This document shows, in pieces, positions 36,217 through 46,207 of a stretch of 64,000 bases of DNA. The position numbers and the translations under genes were made by a program. The stretch is from positions 186,001-250,000 of the forward strand of contig NZ_JAQNCY010000001.1 of NCBI RefSeq assembly GCF_028368855.1. The letters run 5' to 3'. Each line of letters opens with the position of its first letter. The first letter of the stretch is position 1. This DNA is from Leisingera sp. SS27. GTDB taxonomy: Bacteria > Pseudomonadota > Alphaproteobacteria > Rhodobacterales > Rhodobacteraceae. The notes under the pieces were generated by a model, which saw only the letters and a program-made list of their open reading frames with translations, searched no databases and had not been told where the DNA came from.

Positions 36217-37788
36217 ATGCGTGGATTTCTGGGCGGCGTGAGTGCCGGGGCTTTGCTGGCGGCGGGCGGACTGGCGATGCTGTCACTTTCGGTGCCATTG
36301 CCGCAGACGGCAGTCAAACACGAGCCAGCGCCGGAACCTGCCGGGCAAGCTGCGGGCGCAGGGCCTGAAACGGCGGAGACACAAACATCTGATGCTCCGC
36401 AGCCGGTTGCGCATGATCCCGGCGAGGTGCCGCAGATGGCTAATGGCGGCGGGGAAGCCGCAGCCGTTCCCAGCAACGGCCAGCGCGACGCCGACTTGGC
36501 CGAGGTTCACCCCGAAGCGCCCGGCACAGATCCAGCCGGAGATGACCTGAGCGCCTTGGCTGGCGCCGATACAGCCCCAGCAGACCAGCCCGCGATCGGC
36601 CTTTTCACTGCGGTGCAAGGTGCAGGCAATCTTGCACCTGCGGAGGCTCCGGCCCCGGCAGGGACGTCCGGCGAGCATCAGCCGCAGGCGGCGTTGCCTT
36701 CCGCGCCCACGGCGCCCGGCAGCGAGAGTGTCGTCGTGGCCGCAACTGAACCCGCTGCAGCGCCGGATGAACGCACCGGAGCCGTGGAAAGTGACGTCGC
36801 TGAGGTGACGGCTCAGCAGAACGCTCCCACGACAGTGGAGGCGCCTGTTTCCAGCACTGTTCAGGTTCCGGACATCGGCAGTGCGCCAGCTGAGGTCACA
36901 TTGCCGGTGATTGGTGCAGCATCCGGTGTTCCGGCCGCCGAAAGCGGCAGTGTCGCTGGCGGAAGTGCGGATTCCGCTGAAACCGCCGCGGCGCCGGAAA
37001 CTGCAGAGCCTGCCCCCTTGACGCCAAGCATAGGAACACCGGTTGTGCCGCTGACCGAACGGGACAAACAGGAAACCAGCTCTGCCGCTGCCGGCAGCGA
37101 GCCAGTGGACAACCCTTTCACGGCCTTTGCGGAACCGTTTTTTAACCCCGAAGACCGGCCGCTGATGTCTATCGTGCTGATTGATGATGCTGGCGCCGTC
37201 GGTGCGGAGGCCCTCGCGGAATTTCCTTATCCCTTGAGCTTTGCGATCGACCCGGAGGATCCGGAGGTCGCAGTGAAAATGGCTGCCCGCCGGAAGGCAG
37301 GCTTCGAGGTCCTTATGCTTGCGGACCTGCCGCGTGAGGCCACGCCGCAAGACGCGGAAACCTCCTTTGAGGTCTGGCGCGGCAAGCTGCCGGAGGCAGT
37401 GGCGATCCTTGAGGGGGTTGATACCGGCGTGCAAGGAAACCGTCCGCTGGCAGACCAGGTGGCAGCGGTGGCGGCCTCAGCCGGTTACGGCCTGGTGACC
37501 CAGGACAGCGGCCTTAATACCGTGCAGAAACTGGCATTGCGCGACGGCGTGCCGGCTGGTGTGGTGTTCCGCGACTTCGATGGTGCAGGGCAGAATCCGC
37601 GGGCGATCCGGCGGTTCCTGGACCAGGCGGCGTTCCGGGCCGGGCAGGAGGGTGCAGTGATCATGCTGGGCCGGCTGCGGCCCGATACGATTTCTGCACT
37701 GCTGCTGTGGGGGCTTCAGGACCGGGCGGAACGGGTGGCGCTGGCGCCGGTTTCGGCCAGCCTGGAAGCCAAGCTGCCGGCCAAGTGA
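36217..37788 (+). CDS. Divergent polysaccharide deacetylase family protein (YibQ type)
   Basis: A 523-residue protein with an N-terminal membrane anchor (about residues 3-25), a long Pro/Ala/Glu-rich disordered linker (about 30-290), and a C-terminal polysaccharide deacetylase-2 domain (about 310-510) beginning [10 protein letters not shown]. It probably acts at the envelope. ATG 36217 is chosen for its AGAGG about ten bases upstream. It lies between trpE and trpG on the opposite strand. A yibQ gene is associated with the trp genes of Rhodobacter sphaeroides, so this neighbourhood appears conserved. Enzymatic activity is not assured. Confidence 0.82.
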   Translation: MRGFLGGVSAGALLAAGGLAMLSLSVPLPQTAVKHEPAPEPAGQAAGAGPETAETQTSDAPQPVAHDPGEVPQMANGGGEAAAVPSNGQRDADLAEVHPEAPGTDPAGDDLSALAGADTAPADQPAIGLFTAVQGAGNLAPAEAPAPAGTSGEHQPQAALPSAPTAPGSESVVVAATEPAAAPDERTGAVESDVAEVTAQQNAPTTVEAPVSSTVQVPDIGSAPAEVTLPVIGAASGVPAAESGSVAGGSADSAETAAAPETAEPAPLTPSIGTPVVPLTERDKQETSSAAAGSEPVDNPFTAFAEPFFNPEDRPLMSIVLIDDAGAVGAEALAEFPYPLSFAIDPEDPEVAVKMAARRKAGFEVLMLADLPREATPQDAETSFEVWRGKLPEAVAILEGVDTGVQGNRPLADQVAAVAASAGYGLVTQDSGLNTVQKLALRDGVPAGVVFRDFDGAGQNPRAIRRFLDQAAFRAGQEGAVIMLGRLRPDTISALLLWGLQDRAERVALAPVSASLEAKLPAK

Positions 37789-37803
37789 TCCCCTGCAAAG
37801 TCA

Positions 37804-37847
37804 AACGGCGCGCCTGAAGCGCGCCGTTGCCTCCGGCGGGAGTTTTT
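37804..37847. repeat. Hairpin plus GCCTCCGGCGG element, copy 2, terminator-like
   Basis: AACGGCGCGC-CTGAA-GCGCGCCGTT (37804-37828) is followed by GCCTCCGGCGG and AGTTTTT. It lies between the convergent deacetylase and trpE genes and probably ends transcription of one or both. Layout matches copy 1 at 31244-31279. Confidence 0.65.
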
Positions 37848-37883
37848 CAGGAAAGATGAAACTCAGAGCCTTGCGGCTCCGCG

Positions 37884-39395
37884 TCAGTTGTTGCCGTTGC
37901 CAGTGAAACGCGCGGCGTCCGCGGCAGCGCGGCGGATGGCGTTGGATTTGTGGACGGTCTCCATGTATTCGGCCTCCGGATCGCTGTCATAGACAACGCC
38001 GCCGCCGGCCTGGATATAGAGGTTCTGATCCTTGACGATAGCGGTGCGCAGCGCGATGCACATGTCCATGTCGCCGCCGGCCGAGAAATAGCCGACGCCG
38101 CCGCCGTAGATACCGCGTTTTTCCGGCTCCAGCTCGTCGATGATTTCCATTGCGCGCACCTTGGGCGCGCCGGAAACGGTGCCTGCGGGCATGCCCGCAA
38201 AGAATGCGTCCAGCGCATCCTTGTCCTCTGCCAGCTCACCCACGACGTTGGATACGATGTGCATGACGTGGCTATAGCGTTCGATGATGAACTTTTCAGT
38301 CGGGCGCACGGTGCCGATCCTGGCAACCCTGCCAGTGTCGTTGCGGCCCAGATCCAACAGCATCAGGTGCTCCGCCAGCTCCTTCTTGTCGGCCAGCAAA
38401 TCGGCCTCCAGCGCTTTGTCCTCTTCCGGCGTGGCGCCGCGCGGGCGGGTGCCTGCGATGGGGCGGATGGTGACCTCCTGCCCGAAGACGCGGACCAGGA
38501 TTTCAGGCGAAGCGCCCACCACCTGGAAGCCGCCGAAGTTGAAATAGAACATGAAGGGCGACGGGTTGGTGCGCCTGAGCGAGCGGTAGAGCGCGAAAGG
38601 CGGCTGGCGGAATTCCTGGGTCCAGCGCTGAGCTGGCACCACCTGGAAAATGTCACCGGCACGGATGTACTCCTTGGCCCTCTCCACCGCGGCCATATAG
38701 CCGTCCTTGGTGAAATTCGACACCGGCGGTGCAGCCTCGTGCGCGTCGCCCAGATCGCGGCTTTCGGCGGGCATCGCCCGTTCCAGATCGCGCACGGCAT
38801 CCATCACCCGTTCGGCGGCCTGGGCATAAGCGGCCTTGGCCGTCTGGCCGTCACTGGACCAGACGGGGGACACCACGGTCACCTCGCCCTTGACCCCGTC
38901 CAGCACCGCAATGACCGAAGGGCGCAGCATCAACGCGTCGGGCAAGCCGAGGGGATCGGGGTTCACGTCCGGCAGGTGCTCGACCAGACGGATCATGTCA
39001 TAACCCAGGTAGCCGAACAGGCCGGCCGCGGCCTGGGGCAGGTCGTCGGGCAGGTCGATTTTGCTCTCAGCAATCAGCGCCCGCAGGTTGTCCATCGGAT
39101 TGCCATCCTGCGGTGTGAAATCATCCGCATCAAACCGCGCTGAGCGGTTCAGGGCTGACTGCGCCCCGTGGCAGCGCCAGACCAGATCCGGCTTCATGCC
39201 GATGATCGAGTAGCGCCCGCGCACTTCACCGCCGGTGACGGACTCGAGCATAAAGGCGTCCTTCTGGGCACCCGTCAGCTTGAGCATCAGCGAAACCGGG
39301 GTGTCGAGATCAGCGGCAAGGCGCGTATAAACGACCTGGTTCTCGCCGGCCTCATAAGCCTTGGAGAAGCTGTCGAAATCGGGGGTCAGGGCCAT
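37884..39395 (-). CDS. trpE: Anthranilate synthase component I
   Basis: A 503-residue TrpE that makes anthranilate from chorismate using ammonia from TrpG. The chorismate-binding core is clear: PSPFMFYFNFGGFQVVGASPE, then IAGTRPRGATPEED, LLDLGRNDTGRV and GAPKVRAMEIIDELEPEKRG. The N-terminal region contains LMLKLTG with the Trp feedback-site type sequence. It starts 16 bases after the stop of a PpiD-like chaperone gene, so it is probably co-transcribed with it. No attenuator was seen. Confidence 0.97.
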   Translation of the reverse strand: MALTPDFDSFSKAYEAGENQVVYTRLAADLDTPVSLMLKLTGAQKDAFMLESVTGGEVRGRYSIIGMKPDLVWRCHGAQSALNRSARFDADDFTPQDGNPMDNLRALIAESKIDLPDDLPQAAAGLFGYLGYDMIRLVEHLPDVNPDPLGLPDALMLRPSVIAVLDGVKGEVTVVSPVWSSDGQTAKAAYAQAAERVMDAVRDLERAMPAESRDLGDAHEAAPPVSNFTKDGYMAAVERAKEYIRAGDIFQVVPAQRWTQEFRQPPFALYRSLRRTNPSPFMFYFNFGGFQVVGASPEILVRVFGQEVTIRPIAGTRPRGATPEEDKALEADLLADKKELAEHLMLLDLGRNDTGRVARIGTVRPTEKFIIERYSHVMHIVSNVVGELAEDKDALDAFFAGMPAGTVSGAPKVRAMEIIDELEPEKRGIYGGGVGYFSAGGDMDMCIALRTAIVKDQNLYIQAGGGVVYDSDPEAEYMETVHKSNAIRRAAADAARFTGNGNN

Positions 39396-39411
39396 GAGTC
39401 TGGTGCCTTGA

Positions 39412-41253
39412 TTACTGGAAGTTCGCCTGCGCTGCGTTCAGCGCCTGCTGGTCTACACGGGGTTCCGCGCGGGTTTGCACGTCCTGCGCAAAAGCCTGGA
39501 ACAGCTCCTGCGCCAGCGTCTGGTCCAATTGCGCCTGCAGCGCCTGTGTGAGCAGGGTCATGTCGTCGCTGGCCTCGGGCGGCAGGATGGCGTCAAGACG
39601 CACAACCACAGCGGATTCCGCGTCCTGCACCAGACGGAAACCGCCGGTTTCCATTCCGAACACATCCGCGACCAAGGTGGCCGGCACGGTGTCGATATAG
39701 GCTGTGCGGGTCAGGCCGGTTTCTGTTTTCACCTCAGCGCCTTCAGCAAAGCTGCCCGAGGCCTTTGCCTGGGCCAGCAGTTCCTCGCCCTGTTTCCGCA
39801 GGGTACCGGCCCGAAGGCCAGCATCCCGGGCGGTCAGAACCTTATCCCTGGCATCCGCAAAGGGTTCCGGGCGTTCCGGCAAAACCTCATCCAGACGAAT
39901 GGCAAACAGGCTGCCATCCTCAAGGAAACCGACTTCAGGGAAGTCCTCGGCAGTGACAGCAGCGGCGGCGGCGCGGAAACCCTCGTAGGCGGCGATATCC
40001 TCGCTGCTGTCCTCGGTCCAATTGATTTGGGCCAGCTCCAGCCCGCTGTCGGTTGCCAGCTCCTCCAGAGTGGCACCGCCAGCCAGCATGTCGTCGATGT
40101 CCTCGGCCTGCGTTTCCACCAGACGGCGGGCGCGGTCGGAGGCCAGTTCTTCGATCAGCTCAGGTTTGGCGTCTTCAAAAGTGGTGATCTGAGCCGCCAG
40201 CCGGCCGTTCACGCGGTAGAGCGCCGGGCCAAGATTGGAGGGCAGGGGGCCTGCCACGGTGCCGACTTCAGCGGCAAAGACATCGGTGCCGGCCGCGCCG
40301 AGATCGCCCATGGTCACGTCGCCCATGTCGATGTCCTGCAGTGTCAGGCCGCGGGTTTCGACGAGGCTTTCAAAGGTAGCACCTCCGGTTTCCAGCTGCG
40401 CCTTGGCGCTGGCAGCGGATTCGTCATCAGCGAACACAAGGCGTTCGACCAGGCGGCGTTCCGGAACCTGGTATTGGTCGGAGCGCTCCTCGAACAGGCG
40501 CTGCAGCTGGGCTTCGTCCACCTCAATTTCGTCCAGCAGCATGGACGGGCGCAGGGCAGCGTAGGTGATGACCTTGGTTTCCGGCAGCATAAACCGGTCC
40601 TGGTTGGCCTCATAAAAAGCCTGCAGATCAGCATCAGAGGGCGTCAGGGTGACCAGCGCGATGTCGGAAGCCATCAGCTGCACGTAGGAAAAGCTGCGGC
40701 GGGCGCCGATGTAGCTGGTCAGGGTTTCTGTCAGGGTTTCAGGCATCTTCGCACCGGACAATACTGCGCGTTGCACAATGGTGCGGGCGGCTTCGCGGCG
40801 CAGGTCCTCCTCGAATTCCTTCTCTGTCAGACCGGCATTGCGCAGAGCAAAACTGTAGGCCTCACGGTCGAACTGGCCATTCACGCCCTGAAAGGCGTCG
40901 ATTGCGGCCAGTTCTTCGATCAGGTTCTCATCGCCGAGCGAAAGACCGAGAATCTTGGTCTCATGATCCAGTGCGGCAAGTGAAATCAGGCGGCCCAGCA
41001 CGACCCGATCGAGGCCGAAGGCCGTTAGCTGTGCCATAGACATGGCCTGGCCGGTTTGCGCCTGCAGGGCACGCTGCTCGCGCTGAAGTTCGCGCACATA
41101 GGTACCGATGCTGACATCCTCATCACCGACCTGGGCAACGGAGGAAGAGGAACTGGAGAAGTTCACGGCGCCAAAGCCGGCAAGGCCAACGATCAGCATC
41201 CCCATCAGGATCCAGACGAAGGTTTTGGATAGATGTTTCATGCCTGCGGCCAT
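39412..41253 (-). CDS. PpiD-like periplasmic folding factor with SurA N-terminal region
   Basis: A 613-residue membrane-anchored chaperone. One N-terminal helix (about residues 10-30) is followed by a SurA/PpiD-type helical domain (about 45-200) and PPIase-like segments (about 245-370). The rest is a long alpha-rich region. Such proteins assist outer-membrane and periplasmic protein folding. The start is ATG 41253, with GAGGG six bases upstream; the longer frame runs into the intergenic spacer. The trpE start follows after 16 bases. Isomerase activity is uncertain because parvulin active-site residues are not obvious. Confidence 0.85.
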   Translation of the reverse strand: MAAGMKHLSKTFVWILMGMLIVGLAGFGAVNFSSSSSSVAQVGDEDVSIGTYVRELQREQRALQAQTGQAMSMAQLTAFGLDRVVLGRLISLAALDHETKILGLSLGDENLIEELAAIDAFQGVNGQFDREAYSFALRNAGLTEKEFEEDLRREAARTIVQRAVLSGAKMPETLTETLTSYIGARRSFSYVQLMASDIALVTLTPSDADLQAFYEANQDRFMLPETKVITYAALRPSMLLDEIEVDEAQLQRLFEERSDQYQVPERRLVERLVFADDESAASAKAQLETGGATFESLVETRGLTLQDIDMGDVTMGDLGAAGTDVFAAEVGTVAGPLPSNLGPALYRVNGRLAAQITTFEDAKPELIEELASDRARRLVETQAEDIDDMLAGGATLEELATDSGLELAQINWTEDSSEDIAAYEGFRAAAAAVTAEDFPEVGFLEDGSLFAIRLDEVLPERPEPFADARDKVLTARDAGLRAGTLRKQGEELLAQAKASGSFAEGAEVKTETGLTRTAYIDTVPATLVADVFGMETGGFRLVQDAESAVVVRLDAILPPEASDDMTLLTQALQAQLDQTLAQELFQAFAQDVQTRAEPRVDQQALNAAQANFQ

Positions 41254-41371
41254 GATGCCCTCTTTATTGTTCTGCCGTGCAAGGGACGACCCTGCAGCGG
41301 GAAATGCCGCTGACTGAATACGCGGCTGCCCGCAGAGGGGCAAGATGAATGCAGCGCAAACTGCTGGATGA

Positions 41372-42547
41372 TCAGGGATTAAAGGCCGCCAGGCGTTCAA
41401 ACAGCGTGTGAATGCCCGCGCGGTCCACATTGGCGAAAGCTATACGGAACTGCCGGGCGCCGTCCGGGTCGCCCGCGGGCATGAACATGGAGCCCGGCAG
41501 CATCAGGATTGAAGCGTCCTTTACCAGCTGGCGCGCGATCTGCTCCGACGGCTGTTCAAACGGGTGCTCGACATAGGCGAAATAAGCGCCGCAGCCGAGC
41601 AGTTTCCAGCCTTTTGCAGCCAGCACCGGGAAGCCTTCCTCAATCGCCAGGCGGCGGTCGAGGATTTCCTGGCGTTCGCCTGCCAGCCAATGATGCAGGT
41701 TTTCAATGCCCCACAGCGCGCCGGCCTGCCCCAGCTGGGAGGGGCAGATGGTGACCGTGTCGAGGAATTTCTCCATCTCAAACAGGCGGTCCGTCGAGGC
41801 GGCAATTGCACCGACCCTATGGCCTGTCAGACGGTAGGCCTTAGAGAAGGAATAGAGATGGATCAGGGTGGTATCCCAGTCCGGCATCTGAAACAGCCCG
41901 TGAGGTGCGCCGCCGCGGCTGTCAGAGTCTCGGTAGGTCTCGTCAACGATCAGCGCCAGCCCGCGGCTGCGGGCGAGGCTGAAGAAAGCCTGAACCAGGC
42001 CGCTGGGGTACTCCACACCGCAGGGATTGTTGGGCGTGACCAGCACGATGGCGCGGGTGCGGTCCGAAATCAGCGCTTCTGCTGCGGCCAGATCCGGCAG
42101 CATACCTTCGCCCGTTCGAAGCGGCACGGCGGTTACCCCTGCCATGTCCAGCCACATTTTGTGATTGAAGTACCAAGGGACCGGGATGATTACTTCATCG
42201 CCTTCACCGCAAAGCGCTGCTATCGCGGCGGCAAAGGCCTGATTGCAGCCCGAGGTGATCCCAACCTGTTCCGGCAAGACCTCTGCCTGATAGTGACGGC
42301 ACATCTGCTGTGCCAGCGCGCGGCGAAGCGGGTCGTTGCCGAGCACGGGGCCATAGAGATGCGCAGAGACGTCATTGAGCGCAGCATCCGCCAGCGCCTG
42401 GCGCAACCCTTCCGGCGGAGCTTCTGCCGGGGCGGCCTGGCTCACATTCAACAGCGGACGGTCCGGAGGGAACTCCGCCCCGGCCAGCCAGCGGCGCGAT
42501 TCGACGATGGGCGACACAAAGGTGGCTTGGGTGCGGGGCTGGGGCAT
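41372..42547 (-). CDS. Pyridoxal phosphate-dependent aminotransferase
   Basis: A 391-residue fold-type I aminotransferase. The family blocks are visible: ITSGCNQAFAAAI, TPNNPCGVEYP, LIVDETYRDSDS, and the PLP-binding Lys236 in LYSFSKAYRLTGHRVG. It belongs to the class I/II group. The amino donor and acceptor cannot be told from sequence. It lies 118 bases upstream of the PpiD-like gene on the same strand and may contribute to amino acid metabolism alongside trp genes. Confidence 0.88.
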   Translation of the reverse strand: MPQPRTQATFVSPIVESRRWLAGAEFPPDRPLLNVSQAAPAEAPPEGLRQALADAALNDVSAHLYGPVLGNDPLRRALAQQMCRHYQAEVLPEQVGITSGCNQAFAAAIAALCGEGDEVIIPVPWYFNHKMWLDMAGVTAVPLRTGEGMLPDLAAAEALISDRTRAIVLVTPNNPCGVEYPSGLVQAFFSLARSRGLALIVDETYRDSDSRGGAPHGLFQMPDWDTTLIHLYSFSKAYRLTGHRVGAIAASTDRLFEMEKFLDTVTICPSQLGQAGALWGIENLHHWLAGERQEILDRRLAIEEGFPVLAAKGWKLLGCGAYFAYVEHPFEQPSEQIARQLVKDASILMLPGSMFMPAGDPDGARQFRIAFANVDRAGIHTLFERLAAFNP

Positions 42548-42664
42548 GGGCGGCTCCGGGCTGCGTCAGAAACTTCCGGCGCGCCGGTTTGCGCGCCTGC
42601 GTATGTCTGGCACGGCGGCCCGGACGGCTCAAGCGGGAACGGCGGTGCTGGAACGGCCAAAGAA

Positions 42665-42690
42665 AAAGGCGCGCAGTGATGCGCGCCTTT
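42665..42690. terminator. Bidirectional terminator-like hairpin at the gpt 3' end
   Basis: AAAGGCGCGC-AGTGAT-GCGCGCCTTT with short A and T runs at each side, 22 bases after the gpt stop and before the aminotransferase gene. Confidence 0.8.
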
Positions 42691-42711
42691 GAAATTCAAT
42701 CACGGTGCGGA

Positions 42712-43215
42712 TCAATCCTTGCCGCGGTAGGGCTCCACATACTGGAGCGCCATATCCCAAGGGAAGAAGATCCAGGTGTCCTGGCTGACCTCTGTGATGA
42801 AAGTGTCCACCATCGGGCGGCCCTTGGGCTTGGCATAGACGGTGGCGAAATGCGCCTTGGGGTACATCTGGCGCACCAGCTCCAGGGTTTTGCCGCTGTC
42901 GACCAGATCGTCAATGATCAGCACGCCCTCACCGTCGCCCATCAGGCCCGCATCCGGCGCTTTCAGAACCTCGGCCTCGCCCTGGGCCTGGTGGTGGTAG
43001 GAACGCACGGAAATGGTGTCCACGGTACGGATGTCCAGCTCGCGGCTGACGATCATGGCTGGCGCCATGCCGCCGCGGGTGATCGCCACAACGGCGCGCC
43101 AGGCGCCATCGTCGGGGCCTTGCCCGTCCAGCCGCCAGGCCAGCGCGCGGCTGTCGCGGTGGATCTGGTCCCAGCTGATGTGAAAGCCTTTTTCGTGCGG
43201 CAGACGATCTGTCAT
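42712..43215 (-). CDS. gpt: Xanthine phosphoribosyltransferase
   Basis: A 167-residue purine phosphoribosyltransferase that salvages xanthine and guanine. The PRPP-binding block is [14 protein letters not shown], and [14 protein letters not shown] is typical of XGPRT. The start is ATG 43215 ([19 protein letters not shown]); the longer frame extends only into the spacer after fabI. It follows fabI on the same strand after 72 bases and ends at a clear hairpin. Confidence 0.93.
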   Translation of the reverse strand: MTDRLPHEKGFHISWDQIHRDSRALAWRLDGQGPDDGAWRAVVAITRGGMAPAMIVSRELDIRTVDTISVRSYHHQAQGEAEVLKAPDAGLMGDGEGVLIIDDLVDSGKTLELVRQMYPKAHFATVYAKPKGRPMVDTFITEVSQDTWIFFPWDMALQYVEPYRGKD

Positions 43216-43287
43216 GTTATGTGCTCCCCGCGGTGTCGCGTCAGCTTGCAGGCGTCCGGACCGCTGCCCGGCCGCCCTTGTTTTCAA

Positions 43288-44091
43288 TTACTTGGAGATA
43301 TCCGGCGCATCCACGGCCTTCATGCCCACAACGTGATAACCCGCATCCACATGCAGGTTCTCGCCGGTGACACCGGAGCTGAGGTCGGACAGCAGGTACA
43401 GAGCGGAGTTGCCGACATCGTCGATGGTCACGTTGCGGCGCAGCGGCGAGTTGTACTCGTTCCACTTCATGATGTAGCGGAAATCGCCGATGCCCGACGC
43501 GGCCAGCGTCTTGATCGGGCCGGCAGAGATCGCGTTGACGCGGATGCCGTCCTTGCCCAGGTCCTCAGCCAGGTATTTGACCGACGCCTCCAGCGCGGCC
43601 TTGGCAACACCCATCACATTATAATGCGGCATCACCTGTTCGGCACCGTAATAGGTGAGGGTCAGCAGCGAACCGCCGTCCTTCATCATCTTCTCGGCAC
43701 GGTTGGCAACGGCGGTGAACGAGAACACCGAGATGTCCATGGTCATCTGGAAATTGCTGCGGCTGGTGTCGACGTAACGGCCGCGAAGCTCATTCTTGTC
43801 GGAGAAGCCGATGGCGTGGACTACGAAATCCAGCTTACCCCATTTTGCTTCCAGTTCGGCGAACAGTGCATCGATGGATGCTTCGTCCGACACATCGCAA
43901 GGCAGGACGATATTGCTGCCCAGTTGTTCGGCCAGCGGGTCGACCCGCTTCTTCAGCGCATCGCCTTGATAGGAAAAGGCAAGCTCGGCGCCGGCGTCGG
44001 CGCAGGCCTTGGCAATGCCCCACGCAATGGATTTGTCGTTGGCCAGGCCCATGATGAGGCCGCGCTTACCGGCCATCAGTTGACTAGACAT
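43288..44091 (-). CDS. fabI: Enoyl-[acyl-carrier-protein] reductase (NADH)
   Basis: A 267-residue short-chain reductase that completes each fatty acid elongation cycle. The N-terminal NADH site is KRGLIMGLANDKSIAWGIAK, typical of FabI. The catalytic Tyr/Lys pair is in YNVMGVAKAALE. Length is normal. It is divergent from pdxH and upstream of gpt. Confidence 0.96.
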   Translation of the reverse strand: MSSQLMAGKRGLIMGLANDKSIAWGIAKACADAGAELAFSYQGDALKKRVDPLAEQLGSNIVLPCDVSDEASIDALFAELEAKWGKLDFVVHAIGFSDKNELRGRYVDTSRSNFQMTMDISVFSFTAVANRAEKMMKDGGSLLTLTYYGAEQVMPHYNVMGVAKAALEASVKYLAEDLGKDGIRVNAISAGPIKTLAASGIGDFRYIMKWNEYNSPLRRNVTIDDVGNSALYLLSDLSSGVTGENLHVDAGYHVVGMKAVDAPDISK

Positions 44092-44223
44092 GCAGGTTCT
44101 CCGCCTGTGATCTGATAATTTAGCGGTGTTTATAATGCCGCGCGGGGCGCTTCAAGGGTTCACGCCCTTGTAGGCCGAAAGGAAGCTCCTTAGGTTGCAA
44201 TCAAATTCCCGTTTGAGGTGCCC

Positions 44224-44829
44224 ATGTCCGACCGTACAGGTATTTTTGAAGGCGACGATCCCTTTGCCATCGCCAGGTCCTGGCTCGCAGAAGCAGAGCA
44301 GAGCGAACCCAATGATGCAAACGCCATTGCGCTGGCCACGGTGGACGAGACCGGGCTGCCCAACAGCCGCATGGTTCTGCTCAAGGAAATCGAGGACAGC
44401 GCCTTTGTCTTTTATACCAACTACGGCAGTGCAAAGGCGCAGGAATTGGATCATGCGGGCAAGGCCGCCTTTGTGATGCACTGGAAATCGCTGCGCCGCC
44501 AGATCCGCGTGCGCGGCACGATCACCCGTGAGGAGGGGCCGCAGGCGGATGAATATTATAAGTCCCGCTCGCTCAAAAGCCGCCTGGGCGCCTGGGCGTC
44601 CAAGCAATCGCAGCCGCTGGACAGCCGCGGCACGCTGATGGCCGAGGTCGCGAAAGTGACCGCGACGAAAGGCCCGAACCCGGAGCGACCGCCGTTCTGG
44701 GGCGGTTACCGGCTGGTCCCGGTCGAGATCGAGTTTTGGGCCGATGGCGCCTTCCGGTTGCACGACCGGTACCGCTGGCGCCGCGATGACGCATCTGTAG
44801 CGTGGACGATCCACCGCCTCAATCCCTGA
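44224..44829 (+). CDS. pdxH: Pyridoxamine 5'-phosphate oxidase
   Basis: A 201-residue FMN-dependent oxidase that makes pyridoxal phosphate. The blocks [31 protein letters not shown] and the C-terminal [13 protein letters not shown] are diagnostic. ATG 44224 is chosen because GAGG lies five bases upstream; a GTG at 44218 overlaps that Shine-Dalgarno sequence. A weak hairpin, AAGTCTT with AAGACTT followed by T5 (44859-44888), could end the transcript before the cold-shock gene. Confidence 0.95.
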   Translation: MSDRTGIFEGDDPFAIARSWLAEAEQSEPNDANAIALATVDETGLPNSRMVLLKEIEDSAFVFYTNYGSAKAQELDHAGKAAFVMHWKSLRRQIRVRGTITREEGPQADEYYKSRSLKSRLGAWASKQSQPLDSRGTLMAEVAKVTATKGPNPERPPFWGGYRLVPVEIEFWADGAFRLHDRYRWRRDDASVAWTIHRLNP

Positions 44830-44960
44830 CAAGAATCGTCAGTTTACCTTGGGTCAAGAAGTCTTTCCTGACATTTTCAAGACTTTTTAGCTTGAATTCC
44901 AAGGTCAGTTTGGCGCATCAGAACACCATCAAAAAAAAGAAACGCGGTAGGGAATATCCA

Positions 44961-45500
44961 GTGGCAGAAGATCTCAGCAGCTTGCAGCAAGTTCAGGGGC
45001 TGGTGAAGTGGTTCGACCCGGCGAAAGGTTATGGCTTTGTCGTTTCCGACACCGGCGGACCGGACATTCTGCTGCATGTGAATGTGCTGCGAAATTTCGG
45101 TCAAAGCTCGGTTGCAGATGGCGCCCGTATTGAGATCGTGACGCATCAGACCGGCCGCGGTGTTCAGGCCGTAGAAGTGATCTCGATCCAGCCGCCTGAG
45201 CGCGAAGACACACCGGTGCTGAGCGATTTTGCCGAGCTGGACATGGGGAGCCTTCAGAACGAGCCGCTTGAGCCTGCGCGCGTCAAATGGTTCGACAAAG
45301 GCAAGGGCTTCGGCTTTGCCAATGTGTTCGGCCGCGGTGAAGATGTGTTCCTGCATGTCGAAGTGCTGCGTCAATCCGGCCTTGCGGATCTGCAGCCCGG
45401 CGAAGCGCTGGCGATGCGGGTGATCGATGGCAAGCGCGGCCGCATGGCGGTCGAAGTCCTGGCCTGGGAAGCCGCTCTGGCGGCAGGGTTCCAGGAGTAA
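44961..45500 (+). CDS. Double cold-shock domain protein
   Basis: A 179-residue nucleic-acid-binding protein with two cold-shock domains. The first (about residues 10-75) carries GLVKWFDPAKGYGFVV, and the second (about 108-175) carries ARVKWFDKGKGFGFANVF. These are the RNP1-like RNA-binding blocks. GTG 44961 is preferred because AGGGA lies about seven bases before it. A leader of more than 130 bases separates it from pdxH, which would fit post-transcriptional control. The DUF192 gene follows after four bases. Confidence 0.9.
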   Translation: MAEDLSSLQQVQGLVKWFDPAKGYGFVVSDTGGPDILLHVNVLRNFGQSSVADGARIEIVTHQTGRGVQAVEVISIQPPEREDTPVLSDFAELDMGSLQNEPLEPARVKWFDKGKGFGFANVFGRGEDVFLHVEVLRQSGLADLQPGEALAMRVIDGKRGRMAVEVLAWEAALAAGFQE

Positions 45501-45504
45501 GCTG

Positions 45505-45984
45505 ATGCAGCGGCGTCTTCGCAACTGGAGTATCGCCGCCGCCGCTTTTTCTCTGATGGCAGCCCAGGGATTTGCCGGAGAATGCCAATCCGGGCGGGTC
45601 GATCTGCGCGGCAGTTGGGGCCAGACCGGGTTTTCCGTTGAAATTGCTGACGACGAGCAGGAGCGCGCCCAAGGGCTGATGTTCCGTGAGTCAATGCCGC
45701 GTGGGGCAGGGATGCTGTTCGTCTATGACCGGCCCCAGCCTGCGGCGTTCTGGATGAAAAACACCCTAATCCCGCTGGACATCATTTTCCTGGATAAAAC
45801 CGGGCTCGTGACCACTGTGCATGAGAACGCCAAACCTGGCGATCTGACACCGATCCCAGGCGGTGATGAAGTGTTTGCTGTGCTCGAAATTAACGGTGGG
45901 CTGGCCCGCCGGTACGGCATCGCGCCGGGCACTCAGTTGCGGCACGAAATTTTTTCCGCCAGAGGCGCAGTTTGGCCCTGTTAG
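45505..45984 (+). CDS. DUF192 family exported protein
   Basis: A 159-residue protein with a signal peptide (residues 1-24, ending near GFAGE) and a DUF192 domain, recognised from RAQGLMFRESMPRGAGMLFVYD and FWMKNTLIPLDIIFLD. The family is widespread and of unknown function. ATG 45505 lies just after the cold-shock stop, so the two genes probably share a transcript. It ends 43 bases before tRNA-Pro. Confidence 0.88.
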   Translation: MQRRLRNWSIAAAAFSLMAAQGFAGECQSGRVDLRGSWGQTGFSVEIADDEQERAQGLMFRESMPRGAGMLFVYDRPQPAAFWMKNTLIPLDIIFLDKTGLVTTVHENAKPGDLTPIPGGDEVFAVLEINGGLARRYGIAPGTQLRHEIFSARGAVWPC

Positions 45985-46027
45985 GGGTTTTCAAATCACT
46001 TCTCTGAAGATAGGAAGGCGCACGGTC

Positions 46028-46104
46028 CGGGGCGTGGCGCAGTCTGGTAGCGCACCTGTTTTGGGTACAGGGGGTCGTGAGTTCGAATCTCGCCGCCCCG
46101 ACCA
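46028..46104 (+). tRNA. tRNA-Pro (UGG)
   Basis: A 77-base cloverleaf with encoded CCA. The acceptor stem CGGGGCG pairs with CGCCCCG, the anticodon stem CCTGT/ACAGG holds the loop TTTGGGT with anticodon TGG, and GTTCGAATC is the T-loop. No integrase or attachment repeat is beside it. Confidence 0.96.
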
Positions 46105-46207
46105 CTTCTCTTCATAAAATGAGCAGCGAATCTTTGTCGGCAATAGCCGTATAGGGATTCGTTTCGCGGCTTTGGAGATCTTGAACGCCTGCTAACAACC
46201 ATGGGTG

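Noticed and set aside
39396-39411. Tryptophan attenuator before trpE
   Set aside because: Only 16 bases separate trpE from the preceding gene, leaving no room for a leader peptide and alternative hairpins.
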